From Rhizobium mongolense subsp. loessense (GTDB taxonomy: Bacteria; Pseudomonadota; Alphaproteobacteria; Rhizobiales; Rhizobiaceae), in NCBI RefSeq assembly GCF_900099775.1, contig NZ_FMTM01000008.1, positions 248,001-312,000 of the forward strand: 64,000 bases of DNA, written 5' to 3'. How positions within the stretch are numbered: the stretch's first letter is position 1; the number at the start of each line of letters is the position of its first letter. The notes beneath the pieces were generated by a model that saw only the letters and a list, made by a program, of their open reading frames with translations, made no database searches and was not told the origin of the DNA. Shown here in pieces: positions 34,564-43,510 of the stretch. The position numbers were made by a program, and so were the translations under genes.

Positions 34564-37404
34564 TTAGGCTTCAACGACGCGCGACAGCGCCACCTTGAGG
34601 CTTGCAATCTGGCTCTGGAATTCGGCCAGCCGCTCGCGTTCCGCTTCCACCACGTCCGGATTGGCATTGGCGACGAACTTCTCATTGGAAAGCTTGCCGT
34701 TGATGCGCGCGATCTCTCCTTCAGTCTTGGTGATGGCCTTTTCCAAGCGAGTTTTCTCAACCGAAAGATCGATCAGGCTGCCGAGCGGCAGGCAGGCGGT
34801 CGCTTCGGCGACGACGATCTGCGCTGCCCCCTTGGGGGCGCTATCGGCAAGCGTAATCGCCTCGACACGGGCAAGGCGCTTGATCGCCGCCTCATGACGG
34901 GCAAGCCGTTCGCGTGTCAGATTGTTGGCCTTGACGACCACCAGCGGAGCGGTCGCCGACGGCGGAACGTTCATTTCGGCGCGAACCGAGCGGATGCCGG
35001 AGACGAGATCGATCAGCCAGTTGATCTCGTCGGCCGCAGCATTGTCCGCATAGGAGGGCGCCGGCCATTCGGCATGGCAGATCAGCGTGTCGCGATCGAC
35101 GCCTTCGCCTGCTGTATGCGCCCAAAGCTCCTCGGTCATGAACGGCATGAAGGGATGCAGCAACTTGTAGATCTCTTCGAGAACATAGGCGCTGCAGGCT
35201 TGAGCCTCCTTCTTCGCGCCCTCGTCTTCACCGCTGAAGACCGGCTTCAGCAGTTCCAGGTACCAGTCGCAGACCTGATTCCACACGAACCGGTAAAGCG
35301 CCCCGGCCGCATCGTTGAAGCGGTAGGATTCGATTGCTTCCGTTACGTCACGTTCCGTACGAGCAAGCTCCGTCAGGATCCAGCGGTTGATCGTCAGCCC
35401 CGTCGCCTCCGGAACGAAGTTCGGATCGCTTTTGACGCCGTTCATTTCGGCAAAGCGCGTGGCGTTCCAAAGCTTGGTGCCGAAATTCCGGTAGCCGGCG
35501 ATGCGGGCCGGATCGAGCTTAACATCGCGGCCCTGTGCAGCCATGATCGCCAGCGTGAAGCGCAATGCGTCGGCGCCGTATTCGTCCATCAGTTCCAGCG
35601 GATCGATGACGTTGCCCTTCGACTTCGACATCTTCTGGCCGTTCTTGTCGCGGACGAGCGCGTGGATATAGACGGTATGGAAGGGCTCGACCGGATTGCC
35701 GTCCTCGTCCTTCATGAAGTGAAGGCCCATCTGCATCATGCGAACCACCCAAAACGGTATGATGTCGAAGCCTGTGACGAGAACGTTCGTCGGGTAGTAT
35801 CGCGCCAGTTCCGGGGTCTGCTCCGGCCAGCCGAGAGTGGAGAAAGGCCAGAGCGCTGAGGAAAACCACGTGTCGAGAACGTCCTCGTCGCGCGTCAGGA
35901 TTTCGCCCGGCTTGAAGTTTTCCAAGAGGTCCTCGACATAGGCCTTCATCGGGCCTTCGTGCGAGAGGTAATGCTGGATGGCAGCCTGCAGCGCCTCTTC
36001 CTCGGTTTTCTCAACGAAGACCTGGCCGTCCGGACCGTACCAGGCCGGGATCTGATGGCCCCACCAGAGCTGGCGGGAAATGCACCAGGGCTGGATGTTC
36101 TCCATCCATTGGAAGTAAGTATTCTCCCAGTTCTTCGGAACAAACTTGGTGCGGCCTTCACGGACCGATGCGATGGCAGGCTTCGCAAGAGTCTTGTTGT
36201 CCACCCACCATTGTTCGGTCAAACGCGGCTCGATCGGCACCCCGCCGCGGTCACCGTGCGGGACCGTATGTATGTGCGGCTCGATCTTGTCGAGCAGGCC
36301 CGCTTCCTCGAAAATCTCGACGATGATCTTCCGTGCCGTGAAGCGATCCTGGCCTTCCAGCCGGTCCCAGGCACCATGCAAGGCGGCCGGATGGTCGAGA
36401 CCTTCCAGGAAGTCCTCGTTGTCCTTGATCGTAACCGAAGCATCGGTATTGAGCACGTTGATGGCACGCAGGCCCGTGCGCTTGGCAACGTCGAAATCGT
36501 TGAAGTCGTGTGCAGGTGTGACCTTGACGGCGCCGGTGCCGGCCGTCGGATCCGCGTAGTTGTCGGCAACGATCGGAATCTTGCGGCCGACGATCGGCAG
36601 AATGACGTGTTTGCCGATGATCGACTTGTAGCGCTCGTCTTCGGGATTTACCGCGACGCCAGTATCGCCGAGCATGGTCTCGGGCCTCGTCGTCGCAACA
36701 ACCAGATAGTCGCGCGTTTCGAAGTCTGTGGGCTTACCTTCCTCGTCAAAGGCAACGGGATGCTGATAGCTAACGCCCTCTTCAAGAGGATAGCGCAAAT
36801 GCCAGAGATTGCCTTTGACCTCAACCTGCTCGACTTCCATGTCGGAGATCGCCGTCAGAAGCTTCGGGTCCCAGTTGACGAGGCGTTTGTCCTTGTAGAT
36901 CAGACCCTCTTTATAGAGCGTGACGAAAACCTCGAGAACCGCCTCGGAGAGCCCGTCGTCCATCGTAAACCGTTCGCGCGACCAGTCGCAGGAAGCGCCT
37001 AGGCGCTTCAGCTGGTTGAAGATCAGGCCGCCCGATTCCGCCTTCCACTCCCAGACCTTCTCGATGAAGGCGTCGCGGCCCATCTCGCGCCGGCCCGGCA
37101 GTTGCTGTTCCATCAGCTTGCGCTCGACGACCATCTGTGTGGCGATGCCCGCATGGTCCATCCCCGGCTGCCAGAGCACGTCCTTGCCGCGCATGCGCTC
37201 AAAGCGGACCATGATGTCCTGCAGCGTGTTATTCAGCGCATGTCCCATGTGCAGCGAACCGGTCACGTTCGGCGGCGGGATGACAATCGTGAAGGTCTCG
37301 GCGCCGGGCTTCTTGTTGGCGCCCGCGCGGAACGCATCGGCCTCATCCCATTTCGCGGCGATTTTCGGTTCGACTGCGGCGGAATCATAGGTCTTGTCGA
37401 GCAT
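34564..37404 (-). CDS. valS: Valine--tRNA ligase
   Basis: The 946-residue class I synthetase has PPPNVTGSLHMGHALNNT (HIGH motif) near residue 45, a CP1 editing domain (TTRPETMLGDTGVAVNP) and GQKMSKSKGNVIDP (KMSKS). A C-terminal coiled coil contains RLEKAITKTEGEIARINGKL. Length fits the family. It lies downstream of popZ, separated from it by a terminator. Confidence 0.98.
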   Translation of the reverse strand: MLDKTYDSAAVEPKIAAKWDEADAFRAGANKKPGAETFTIVIPPPNVTGSLHMGHALNNTLQDIMVRFERMRGKDVLWQPGMDHAGIATQMVVERKLMEQQLPGRREMGRDAFIEKVWEWKAESGGLIFNQLKRLGASCDWSRERFTMDDGLSEAVLEVFVTLYKEGLIYKDKRLVNWDPKLLTAISDMEVEQVEVKGNLWHLRYPLEEGVSYQHPVAFDEEGKPTDFETRDYLVVATTRPETMLGDTGVAVNPEDERYKSIIGKHVILPIVGRKIPIVADNYADPTAGTGAVKVTPAHDFNDFDVAKRTGLRAINVLNTDASVTIKDNEDFLEGLDHPAALHGAWDRLEGQDRFTARKIIVEIFEEAGLLDKIEPHIHTVPHGDRGGVPIEPRLTEQWWVDNKTLAKPAIASVREGRTKFVPKNWENTYFQWMENIQPWCISRQLWWGHQIPAWYGPDGQVFVEKTEEEALQAAIQHYLSHEGPMKAYVEDLLENFKPGEILTRDEDVLDTWFSSALWPFSTLGWPEQTPELARYYPTNVLVTGFDIIPFWVVRMMQMGLHFMKDEDGNPVEPFHTVYIHALVRDKNGQKMSKSKGNVIDPLELMDEYGADALRFTLAIMAAQGRDVKLDPARIAGYRNFGTKLWNATRFAEMNGVKSDPNFVPEATGLTINRWILTELARTERDVTEAIESYRFNDAAGALYRFVWNQVCDWYLELLKPVFSGEDEGAKKEAQACSAYVLEEIYKLLHPFMPFMTEELWAHTAGEGVDRDTLICHAEWPAPSYADNAAADEINWLIDLVSGIRSVRAEMNVPPSATAPLVVVKANNLTRERLARHEAAIKRLARVEAITLADSAPKGAAQIVVAEATACLPLGSLIDLSVEKTRLEKAITKTEGEIARINGKLSNEKFVANANPDVVEAERERLAEFQSQIASLKVALSRVVEA

Positions 37405-37469
37405 TTTATGACCAAACTTCGGGGTTTTAGGATGGGGGTTGTAAATAGGATGGCTGACGGCAAGTCAAT

Positions 37470-37500
37470 AAAAAAGCCGCCCCGGAGACCGGAGCGGCTT
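37470..37500 (-). terminator. Intrinsic terminator after popZ
   Basis: A stem AAGCCGC/GCGGCTT with an inner GC-rich extension is followed by TTTTTTA on the minus strand, 22 bp past the popZ stop and before the valS start. Confidence 0.85.
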
Positions 37501-37521
37501 GTTCGATAAAACCGGTCCCGG

Positions 37522-38346
37522 TCAGCGGCGCGGGCCGCGCGCCACGCGTTCGATTTCTTCGCGCACCAGCCGTTCGACAAGCGTCGGCAGATTGTCGTCC
37601 AGCCACTCGCGCAGCATCGGGCGCAGCATGTCCTCGGCAATCTCGTCCATCGAGCGGCGCTCGGCGCCATCGATCGCAAGCGCAAGCTCCTCGAACGAGC
37701 GTGCAACCTGCAGGCCGGCACTCTGTGAAATCAGGCTCTGGCCTTCTTCGGCTACATTCGGCAAACGGTCTTCTTCAGCGTCGGCCGCCAGCGGGACGGC
37801 AGCCGGCTGCGCCGCTTCTGCGGCGGCTGGCTGCGGAATGCCAACGCGTTCTGCCTGCGCAACGACCGGGGCCGGAATTGCGGCCGGCGGCGGAGCACTA
37901 AAAGGCGCTGAAACAGCTTCCACCGGATGGCGGGCGTCCTGTTCGGGGGATCCGGCCGGTTCCGGCTGACGAAAGACCGGCGGCGCTTCGCGCTGCGGTT
38001 GCGGTGCGGTACGCTCCGAGGCGGCACGAACCCGGGCAGCAACATCGGCAAGCGACATCGCCCGCGCCGGCGCCGGCGCTTCCGCTTCGCGGCTGCCTGC
38101 CGAATTAGCCGCAACGAAACGCGGGTCGGACATCATCATAGGCTCGGGGAACTCGACGTCAGCATAAGTCTCGTCGACCGTCAGATGGATGTTGGAGTCG
38201 ATCTCCTCGTCATCGGCGCCGTAGACAGGCGGTAGGGACGGTGAAATCGCCCTGCCCGCGCCCGGCTCATTGCTTTCGATGATCTGGCGGATCGAGGCCA
38301 GGATCTCTTCCATGGACGGTTCACGCACTACGCTTGGCTGAGCCAT
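37522..38346 (-). CDS. popZ: PopZ-like polar organizing protein (DUF2497)
   Basis: The 274-residue protein has the diagnostic architecture. An N-terminal helix PSMEEILASIRQIIESNEP (about residues 8-26) is followed by a Pro/Ala/Glu-rich disordered middle and a C-terminal block of helices (SFEELALAIDGAERRSMDEI, then MLREWLDDNLPTLVERLVREEIERVARG). PopZ forms a polar microdomain that anchors chromosome origins and cell-cycle proteins; in Agrobacterium it marks the growing pole. Two GANTC sites (38399 and 38446) lie upstream. Confidence 0.9.
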   Translation of the reverse strand: MAQPSVVREPSMEEILASIRQIIESNEPGAGRAISPSLPPVYGADDEEIDSNIHLTVDETYADVEFPEPMMMSDPRFVAANSAGSREAEAPAPARAMSLADVAARVRAASERTAPQPQREAPPVFRQPEPAGSPEQDARHPVEAVSAPFSAPPPAAIPAPVVAQAERVGIPQPAAAEAAQPAAVPLAADAEEDRLPNVAEEGQSLISQSAGLQVARSFEELALAIDGAERRSMDEIAEDMLRPMLREWLDDNLPTLVERLVREEIERVARGPRR

Positions 38347-38523
38347 ATCTATCCCCGTTATCCCTGCAACAAGATCGGATTGCGTGGAGTGGGCATCCGA
38401 ATCACCCAGACCTTAGAATACCCCAGACATGAAAAAAATCAGCGCGAATCAAATGAATGTGCCCGTGCACAGTTTTGTTGCGGCAGTCTAGGCCAGCGCC
38501 GCTGACGCTTTTGCGACAGGCGG

Positions 38524-38552
38524 AAAACAAAACGGGCGCCCCGAGGCGCCCG
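38524..38552 (-). terminator. Intrinsic terminator after the second pcm-like gene
   Basis: A perfect 7-bp stem GGGCGCC/GGCGCCC with a 4-base loop is followed by TTTTGTTTT on the minus strand, 24 bp past the stop codon. Confidence 0.85.
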
Positions 38553-38576
38553 CTTCGTAAATCCTGAAAATTGCGG

Positions 38577-39239
38577 TCAGAAGACGAACTCTCGAACCTT
38601 GGCAAAGCCCGGCAACGGCTTGACAGAAGCATTGAAGAACACGTTTTCCGAAACAGCGCCGTTTTCGCTGAAGAACACCTTGGCGCGGGCGGCGTTGCCG
38701 TAGCCCTGAACGGTGACAAGACGGCCGCCCTCGGCGAGCTGGCCGAGAAGGGCCGCGGGGACCTCCTCGACGGAGCCATTGACGAAGATCAGATCGTAGG
38801 GCGCGCCGGCACTGTTGCCCTGTTCCAGCGCGCCGGTTATGACGGAAACGTTGGCGTAGCCGGAAAGATTCTTCTTTGCTTCGGCTGCAAGCGCTTCGTC
38901 GCATTCAACCGCAACGACCGAACCGGCAAGCATGGCCAGCAGAGCCGAGGTGTAGCCCGTGCCGCAGCCGACTTCAAGGACCGCATCGTCCGTGGTGATG
39001 GCAGCGAGTTGCAGCAGCTTTGCCAGCGGCGAAGCTTCCATCAGGAAGCGCGCCGACTTGCCGCCCGCTGCGGGTGAGATTTCGACATCGTTGTCGATAT
39101 AGGCCAGAGCCTTGGATTTCTCCGGCACGAAGGCCTCGCGCGGCACTGTCAGGAAGGCCGTCAGCACGGAATGCGACGTGACGTCCGTCGTACGGATCTG
39201 GTTGTCGACCATCTTTGCGCGTGCTGCTTCGAAATCCAT
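38577..39239 (-). CDS. Protein-L-isoaspartate O-methyltransferase-family protein (second copy)
   Basis: The 220-residue methyltransferase has the SAM motif VLEVGCGTGYTSALLA near residue 90 and an N-terminus MDFEAARAKMVDNQIRTTDV shared by the alphaproteobacterial Pcm-like group. The start is the second of two adjacent ATGs, behind GAGAGGAT. It differs strongly from the pcm at 16349, lacking the usual LFVPPQF block, so its substrate may differ. In many rhizobia, as I recall, such a gene is followed by tolC and then the DUF2497 gene; here popZ follows directly. Confidence 0.88.
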   Translation of the reverse strand: MDFEAARAKMVDNQIRTTDVTSHSVLTAFLTVPREAFVPEKSKALAYIDNDVEISPAAGGKSARFLMEASPLAKLLQLAAITTDDAVLEVGCGTGYTSALLAMLAGSVVAVECDEALAAEAKKNLSGYANVSVITGALEQGNSAGAPYDLIFVNGSVEEVPAALLGQLAEGGRLVTVQGYGNAARAKVFFSENGAVSENVFFNASVKPLPGFAKVREFVF

Positions 39240-39449
39240 CATATCCTCTCGCCCGTTGAACGCGGCATTGTCACCCGTCCTCTTAATCTCCGCGGCGTGC
39301 GCTTTCAAGGCACAGTAAGCAACTGCGGCAAGAATCCTCCCGCTTGAGCCGGCAGCCGTCCGACGCGGCCATGACTGCAACTCTTGTTTGGAATAAAGAG
39401 GTGGTTTGTGGTATTCTTACAACCGGAGGAAATGGAGGAGGTGCAGGCC

Positions 39450-39554
39450 ATGTCTGCCTTTTTCGAGTATCTCACGCTGTTCGACTTCTTCATCATCGCA
39501 GCGCTCATCGCCATATTCTGCTGCGGGCTGCTGGACAGCGAGACGACACGATAG
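39450..39554 (+). CDS. Small membrane protein, 34 aa
   Basis: A short frame starts at ATG 39450 with a strong GGAGGAGG site 8 bases upstream. It encodes MSAFFEYLTLFDFF, a hydrophobic stretch IIAALIAIFCCGLL and the charged end DSETTR. One membrane helix with a double Cys is predicted. Nothing else explains the strong ribosome-binding site. It lies between the divergent second pcm gene and a convergent regulator-like gene. Confidence 0.6.
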   Translation: MSAFFEYLTLFDFFIIAALIAIFCCGLLDSETTR

Positions 39555-39601
39555 CGTTAGTGCACTCAGAGCTGCGAAGTGCAGCGCGCCGGAACGCCGC
39601 A

Positions 39602-40507
39602 CTATGCATATAACTGCGCGCAAGCGTCGCTCATCGACCTCGACAGCGCTTCGAATTTGACGGCCTGCCATCCCCGATAGTCTTCGATCAGGCGGGCGGA
39701 AATCCAGAAATTCTCGCCATATTGTGATCCGTCCCAGCCGATGTCGCCGAGGGCTCTCGCACGGTTCAGCACCCTCACGATCTGCGTGCGCGAGACATGG
39801 TAGCGGCTTGCAAGATCTCCCGGCCTCAGTTCACCAACATAGCAGCGCTCGGAAAGCGTATTGCCCGAGGGAAAACGGGCCACCAGGTCATGAACCACAT
39901 TGCTGCCGAGATTGGTGAACGTGAAGGTCTTCACGCTTTCCGGCGGATCGTTCCAGCGCGGATCGGCGATAAGTGCCCGGGCAGCGGGCGGATGGGAATA
40001 ATAAAGCAGTCGCGGGTCGGCCTGGGAAAGAGCAAGCCGCTCTCCCCCGTCCAATCTGTCCAGCGATGCCATATGGCTGTCGAACCAGTTGCGGATAAGA
40101 CGCTCCGCCGCTTCGGAAATCGCCAGCGGCCGCAGTCTCTTGTCGTGGCTCTCCCGTTCGGTGAAGAGCTTGTACTGGCGCATCTGCGCTATATAGGAGG
40201 CGATCGTATTCTTGCTTGCAAATCTGTGTAGCGGCGCGAACTCGGTAAGACGCGTCACCGTCAGATCCTCGCGGCTCGCATCGGTCCGACGCTCGAAATA
40301 GAAGGCGAGCGCGGCCTGGGCGACGAGCCAACGACGCAGATCAGACGTATAGCGCACCGCGCGCGGCGCCTCATGATAGATGGCTATCAGGCGGCTCGCC
40401 GCCTCCGTCAGCGACATTGCAAACAGCGGCGACGCCAGAAGCTCCCTAACGCTATAGCCGGACGGAATGCGCGCGTCCTGTCGAATTTCCTGTTCAATGG
40501 CCGGCAT
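39602..40507 (-). CDS. Winged-helix-like putative transcriptional regulator, 301 aa
   Basis: I do not recognise a named family. The C-terminal third contains a helix-turn-helix candidate (LRPGDLASRYHVSRTQIVRVLNR, residues about 227-249) followed by a wing-like DIGWDGSQYGENFWIS. The middle has another MarR-like segment (FASKNTIASYIAQMRQYKLF). The protein is basic-acidic mixed, with no membrane helix. It stands alone. The 250 bp upstream to the next gene is AT-rich and could hold its promoter. Confidence 0.7.
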   Translation of the reverse strand: MPAIEQEIRQDARIPSGYSVRELLASPLFAMSLTEAASRLIAIYHEAPRAVRYTSDLRRWLVAQAALAFYFERRTDASREDLTVTRLTEFAPLHRFASKNTIASYIAQMRQYKLFTERESHDKRLRPLAISEAAERLIRNWFDSHMASLDRLDGGERLALSQADPRLLYYSHPPAARALIADPRWNDPPESVKTFTFTNLGSNVVHDLVARFPSGNTLSERCYVGELRPGDLASRYHVSRTQIVRVLNRARALGDIGWDGSQYGENFWISARLIEDYRGWQAVKFEALSRSMSDACAQLYA

Positions 40508-40755
40508 ATCGGATCACAGCGGACTGATTTCGGCAATTCAGCCAGACCGCAGCGCCCGGCTTTTGCCTTGGAGGTATACTCCTGGAGAGGCTCCCTCATT
40601 TTCCAAAAATATGATTGTTTGTCAAATAATTGCTTGGCGGACGGTGCATTCATCCGCATTAAAAACCTGATGGTTTCGAGCTAATCCGATTGCGAAGTTT
40701 CCTTCGAGACCAATCCGCTATATCTATTAGCATTCACGAATAGATGGAGGGGAAA

Positions 40756-40986
40756 ATGAAACGCACGATGAACATTCTTTGCGCATCGGCAGTTCTGTTC
40801 TCGGCTGGCTTCGCGCCGGCAGAGGCTGCAATGAAGGTCGTAAAGCAAAAACCGACCGTTTCATCATTGGCCCCAGGCGAGGCCGTTCTATACGACGACA
40901 AGAGGTGCCCGGCCGGCATGATCGCGAGATACACCAGAGCAAAAAATCGGGATGAAATTAGACGCGGCCAATGCGTCCACCAGTGA
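40756..40986 (+). CDS. Small exported protein with two cysteines, 76 aa
   Basis: It starts at ATG 40756 behind GGAGGGG. A signal peptide (NILCASAVLFSAGFAPAEA) leaves a mature part of about 50 residues with two Cys (KRCPAG and GQCVHQ) that could form a disulfide. No family is recognised. It sits at the left edge of the decayed accessory region, just outside the first tRNA-Cys fragment. Confidence 0.65.
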   Translation: MKRTMNILCASAVLFSAGFAPAEAAMKVVKQKPTVSSLAPGEAVLYDDKRCPAGMIARYTRAKNRDEIRRGQCVHQ

Positions 40987-41073
40987 ACCGTCACTTGCGG
41001 CAAGAGCTTGCCAACTCGCTTAGACACCTTCCCAAATTGTATCTAACGCCGAAATGTCAAAGCATTGAGAAGT

Positions 41074-41093
41074 TTGGAGGCCTCGCCCGGAAT
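41074..41093. repeat. Fragment of tRNA-Cys 3' end (candidate attachment site)
   Basis: Twenty bases are identical to the 3' end of the tRNA-Cys gene (43964-43983), in the same orientation. They include the CCA end, the acceptor strand and part of the T arm. The two copies flank 2.9 kb of accessory DNA. Apart from this fragment, 40987-41449 shows no convincing gene. Confidence 0.8.
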
Positions 41094-41449
41094 AACCAGA
41101 TTTAGCACTGCCACAATTGCCTGAAATAAAATCCTCTGAAAATCAACGGCGGCTGCCACACCCTGCCGCACCTTATCGCCTATTCTATCTCGTAAAATCC
41201 CGGCATTCTCCTCCGGCTTCACCGTTGGACATGGCGTTGGCTGCCCCCCCGAGACGGACAATCATCCTTGATGATCTGCCCGGGGCCTGATGGCTTCGAG
41301 TGAACCCGCCTCACGCTGCGGGATATCGAGGATCGTTCCGGGCTTGCAGGCCCTATAGGTCTTATGCAGTAGCAACTTAGTAATAGGTGTTCCTTTCCAT
41401 CGTTTCGGCTTTCGATGATACTCGCCTAAGCAGAGACACGGAGTGACGG

Positions 41450-41662
41450 ATGGGAAACTTCGGGCCCGTGATAATCGCAAACATTCCGTATTCGGATTTG
41501 GAAAAGCTCTCAAATTCCGTGAAGAAGTGCGCGGGCGTTTACATACTCAAGGCACCAAGCGGCGGACCAGGAACGCCTGCGGTCGACGCTCACTGCTGGT
41601 TCCCATCACTCGATGACAGCATCCAATTCGAGCGCGAATGGGCGGCGTCCCACGACGACTGA
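41450..41662 (+). CDS. Hypothetical protein, 70 aa
   Basis: It starts at ATG 41450 with CGGAG about 8 bases upstream. The small soluble product has one strand-rich start (FGPVIIANIPYSDLEKL) and an acidic, Trp-containing C-terminus (FEREWAASHDD). No domain is recognised. It is inside the segment flanked by tRNA-Cys 3' repeats. Confidence 0.45.
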   Translation: MGNFGPVIIANIPYSDLEKLSNSVKKCAGVYILKAPSGGPGTPAVDAHCWFPSLDDSIQFEREWAASHDD

Positions 41663-41673
41663 GACAACGTTGG

Positions 41674-41963
41674 TCACTCCATCGCAATTTTGGGATTGCC
41701 GTTGACGACGCGATACTGCTTGCCATTGGCCTTGACGACGAGATCGCCGACGGCCGGCGCGATCGCGAGCCCCACGGACGAGAATGTAAACCTGCACGTC
41801 TCCGGCCGGAATGACGGTCCCGTCGATCTCGCGCGCCGTTTATTCCATCGGCACGAGCTTGGCCGTGGACGGGTTTTTCGATCGGATCGCCGCCCAACGA
41901 CTGATCTGGAGGCGTGACGCGCGTAACGGTGCCGCTCTGGCCGAATTTCAGATCAGGCGTTCA
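41674..41963 (-). pseudogene. Remnant of a phage structural-type protein
   Basis: On the minus strand three frames, read in turn, give a continuous phage-like sequence: FGQSGTVTRVTPPDQSLGGDP, then IDGTVIPAGDVQVYILV, then LAIAPAVGDLVVKANGKQYRVV ending before a stop at 41674. The text resembles small head-tail joining or tail-completion proteins of prophages that carry a DLVVxxGKxYxVV motif. At least two frameshifts and an internal stop break it, so it is dead. The exact family is uncertain. Confidence 0.55.
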
Positions 41964-42081
41964 GCGGTGACCCCAAGCGCCTATGGTTAAACTGTTCCAT
42001 ATTGCACCGCATATTAAAATTAGCAGTTGCTTGTGAACCTGCGAAATTGTGGCATCCTGCAAGCGATCAAAAGGGGGTCCC

Positions 42082-42282
42082 ATGACTGCCAAGCTATACA
42101 TTATAGGTAGACCACAACCGATACGCATGAACTGCCGGCAGATCGTCGATGCTGCCATGCTTGAATTGATCGAAACGCTGCACTCACAAGGCCTTGGACG
42201 GGCTGAGGTGGCCCTCGCCCTCGCCGACGCATCCGAAGATTACGTCATCAGGCTCGCGAGTGAGGCGGCTCACAGGGCCTAG
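42082..42282 (+). CDS. Hypothetical protein, 66 aa
   Basis: It starts at ATG 42082 behind AAGGGGG. The product is small and helical: RQIVDAAMLELIETLHSQGLG followed by AEVALALADASEDYVIRLASE, both amphipathic. No membrane segment or domain is recognised. It has a clear ribosome-binding site and coherent composition despite lying among decayed phage DNA. Confidence 0.5.
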   Translation: MTAKLYIIGRPQPIRMNCRQIVDAAMLELIETLHSQGLGRAEVALALADASEDYVIRLASEAAHRA

Positions 42283-42299
42283 ACTACGAGCGCGCCCGA

Positions 42300-42678
42300 C
42301 GGGATCGGACACAGGAACGGCCAGAGCCGCCCCTCGATCCTCGTCACGACCGGTGGCGAGCGCAACGATGTCGGCGATGTCCGTTGAAGCAGAGGTTGGA
42401 TATTCGAGCGGGACGCTAATGACGATGCCCTCGCCGGTGATCTCGTATCCAGTCTGGCCTACGGCGTAGTTCTTTCAGTTATCCGCCGGGACCATTTCCG
42501 GCGGGTGCTCATTCCTCACCGGCCGGTCAGCACTCTTGAGCGTGTCCTCAACAAAGACCTCGGCGCCCGCGCAATAGACGCGCACCGCGCTCATGTCCGG
42601 TTTCCCACATCGGACCCAGATCGGTCTGGATGCCTGTACGGGCGATGCGAGCGTCGGCAACAACAAGGTAGCCGTCAT
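42300..42678 (-). pseudogene. Unrecognised gene remnants on minus strand
   Basis: One frame gives a possible 67-residue product with a signal-like start (MTATLLLPTLASPVQA) and a stop at 42475. Beyond that stop the same frame continues NYAVGQTGYEITGEGIVISV and PLEYPTSASTDIADIVALATG, which looks like real protein sequence. No start or ribosome-binding site is convincing. I read it as the remains of one or two genes, probably of phage origin. The stretch 42679-42852 shows nothing else. Confidence 0.35.
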
Positions 42679-42852
42679 CGCGCCGGCGCGTTCCCGCGAC
42701 GGTTACAGCGTCGGCAAAATTCATTGTGGAACCCGAGGTTAGCGGCGTAGCCGGGCACTATCCCAATGGATAGGCTCGATATACACACGCACGATTCATT
42801 TTTTGATGGCCAAGTGCTTTTCTTTAGATGCTTCAAGAAGGAGGAATTTCCC

Positions 42853-43038
42853 ATGGAAGCCAACAGGTATAACGCTCACAAGAACCTCAACATCTATTGG
42901 TCGGTGTTCGATGAAGTTACCGGGCAGAAAGCGGTGATCAACGGATTTGTCATGGACATGCTCACAGCCGAGCAGGCCGAGGAGTTGGTCGGAGCACTGA
43001 ACCGCGAGATAGATCAAGAATTTCTTCTGGCTGCATGA
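42853..43038 (+). CDS. Hypothetical protein, 61 aa
   Basis: It starts at ATG 42853 behind AAGGAGGAA, one of the best ribosome-binding sites in the region. The sequence has an antiparallel-strand look (NIYWSVFDEVTGQKAVINGFVMDML) followed by a helix AEQAEELVGALNREIDQEF. No domain is recognised. It is flanked by broken phage genes, yet appears intact. Confidence 0.6.
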   Translation: MEANRYNAHKNLNIYWSVFDEVTGQKAVINGFVMDMLTAEQAEELVGALNREIDQEFLLAA

Positions 43039-43056
43039 CACCGATGACACCGAGCA

Positions 43057-43290
43057 TCAGACCTCGCTGACGCTCGCAAGACAGTCGTCGATCACTTCCT
43101 TAAGCACCTCCGGTCGAAGCGGGATCTCGCCCTGATAGGGTTCGACGGTCCCGAGTTCCGGTGCATCACCGTCGTAAGAAATGGTGATATGCGGCTGGCA
43201 CTCGGCGTAATCCCAGCTCGCGCCCCTCTCTCCACCATCTCCTCGTGCTGGCAAATGAGCTTGTTCGACGCAAACAGCAACGCGCGAGCC
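43057..43290 (-). pseudogene. Remnant of a phage portal-associated 2H phosphoesterase-like (Acb1-like) domain
   Basis: The last part of a 238-residue minus-strand frame reads GASWDYAECQPHITISYDGD, then VEPYQGEIPL and PEVLKEVIDD to a stop at 43057. The H-x-T motif in PHITISY followed by a PYxGxIxLxPE block resembles the C-terminal domain associated with DUF1073-type portal proteins and related to anti-CBASS Acb1, a 2H phosphoesterase. The preceding residues (ASNKLICQHEEMVERG) continue it in another frame, so a frameshift lies near 43225. Only one of the two expected HxT motifs is present. Assignment is by recalled motif pattern. Confidence 0.5.
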
Positions 43291-43354
43291 TCTCAGAACC
43301 GCTCCATCAGCCGCGGTCAGATACCGGAGCGACGGAAGACCAGTCGGCGCCTGC

Positions 43355-43510
43355 CGGGCGCAACATTGATCAGAAGCCGGTTGATCCGGCCATCTGTCAC
43401 CGCTTGCCAGGTGGTCGCAGATCGCGTCAAGATGCCACCCGCGAACAAACGTCGAGTTCGGCTCTACCGCATGCCATGCCTCGTGAACGAAACCAGCCAG
43501 GGATTGGCAG
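43355..43510 (-). pseudogene. Remnant of phage terminase large subunit
   Basis: One frame gives SLAGFVHEAWHAVEPNSTFV and RGWHLDAICDHL, and after a frameshift near 43390 another gives INRLLINVAPGRR. This is the N-terminal motif order of phage terminase ATPases (FVREAWxxLEP ... WHIDAICEHL ... RLLINVPPGxxKS). The Walker lysine region is already corrupted. It is fused in frame to the downstream phage scrap, showing a deletion between them. Confidence 0.6.
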
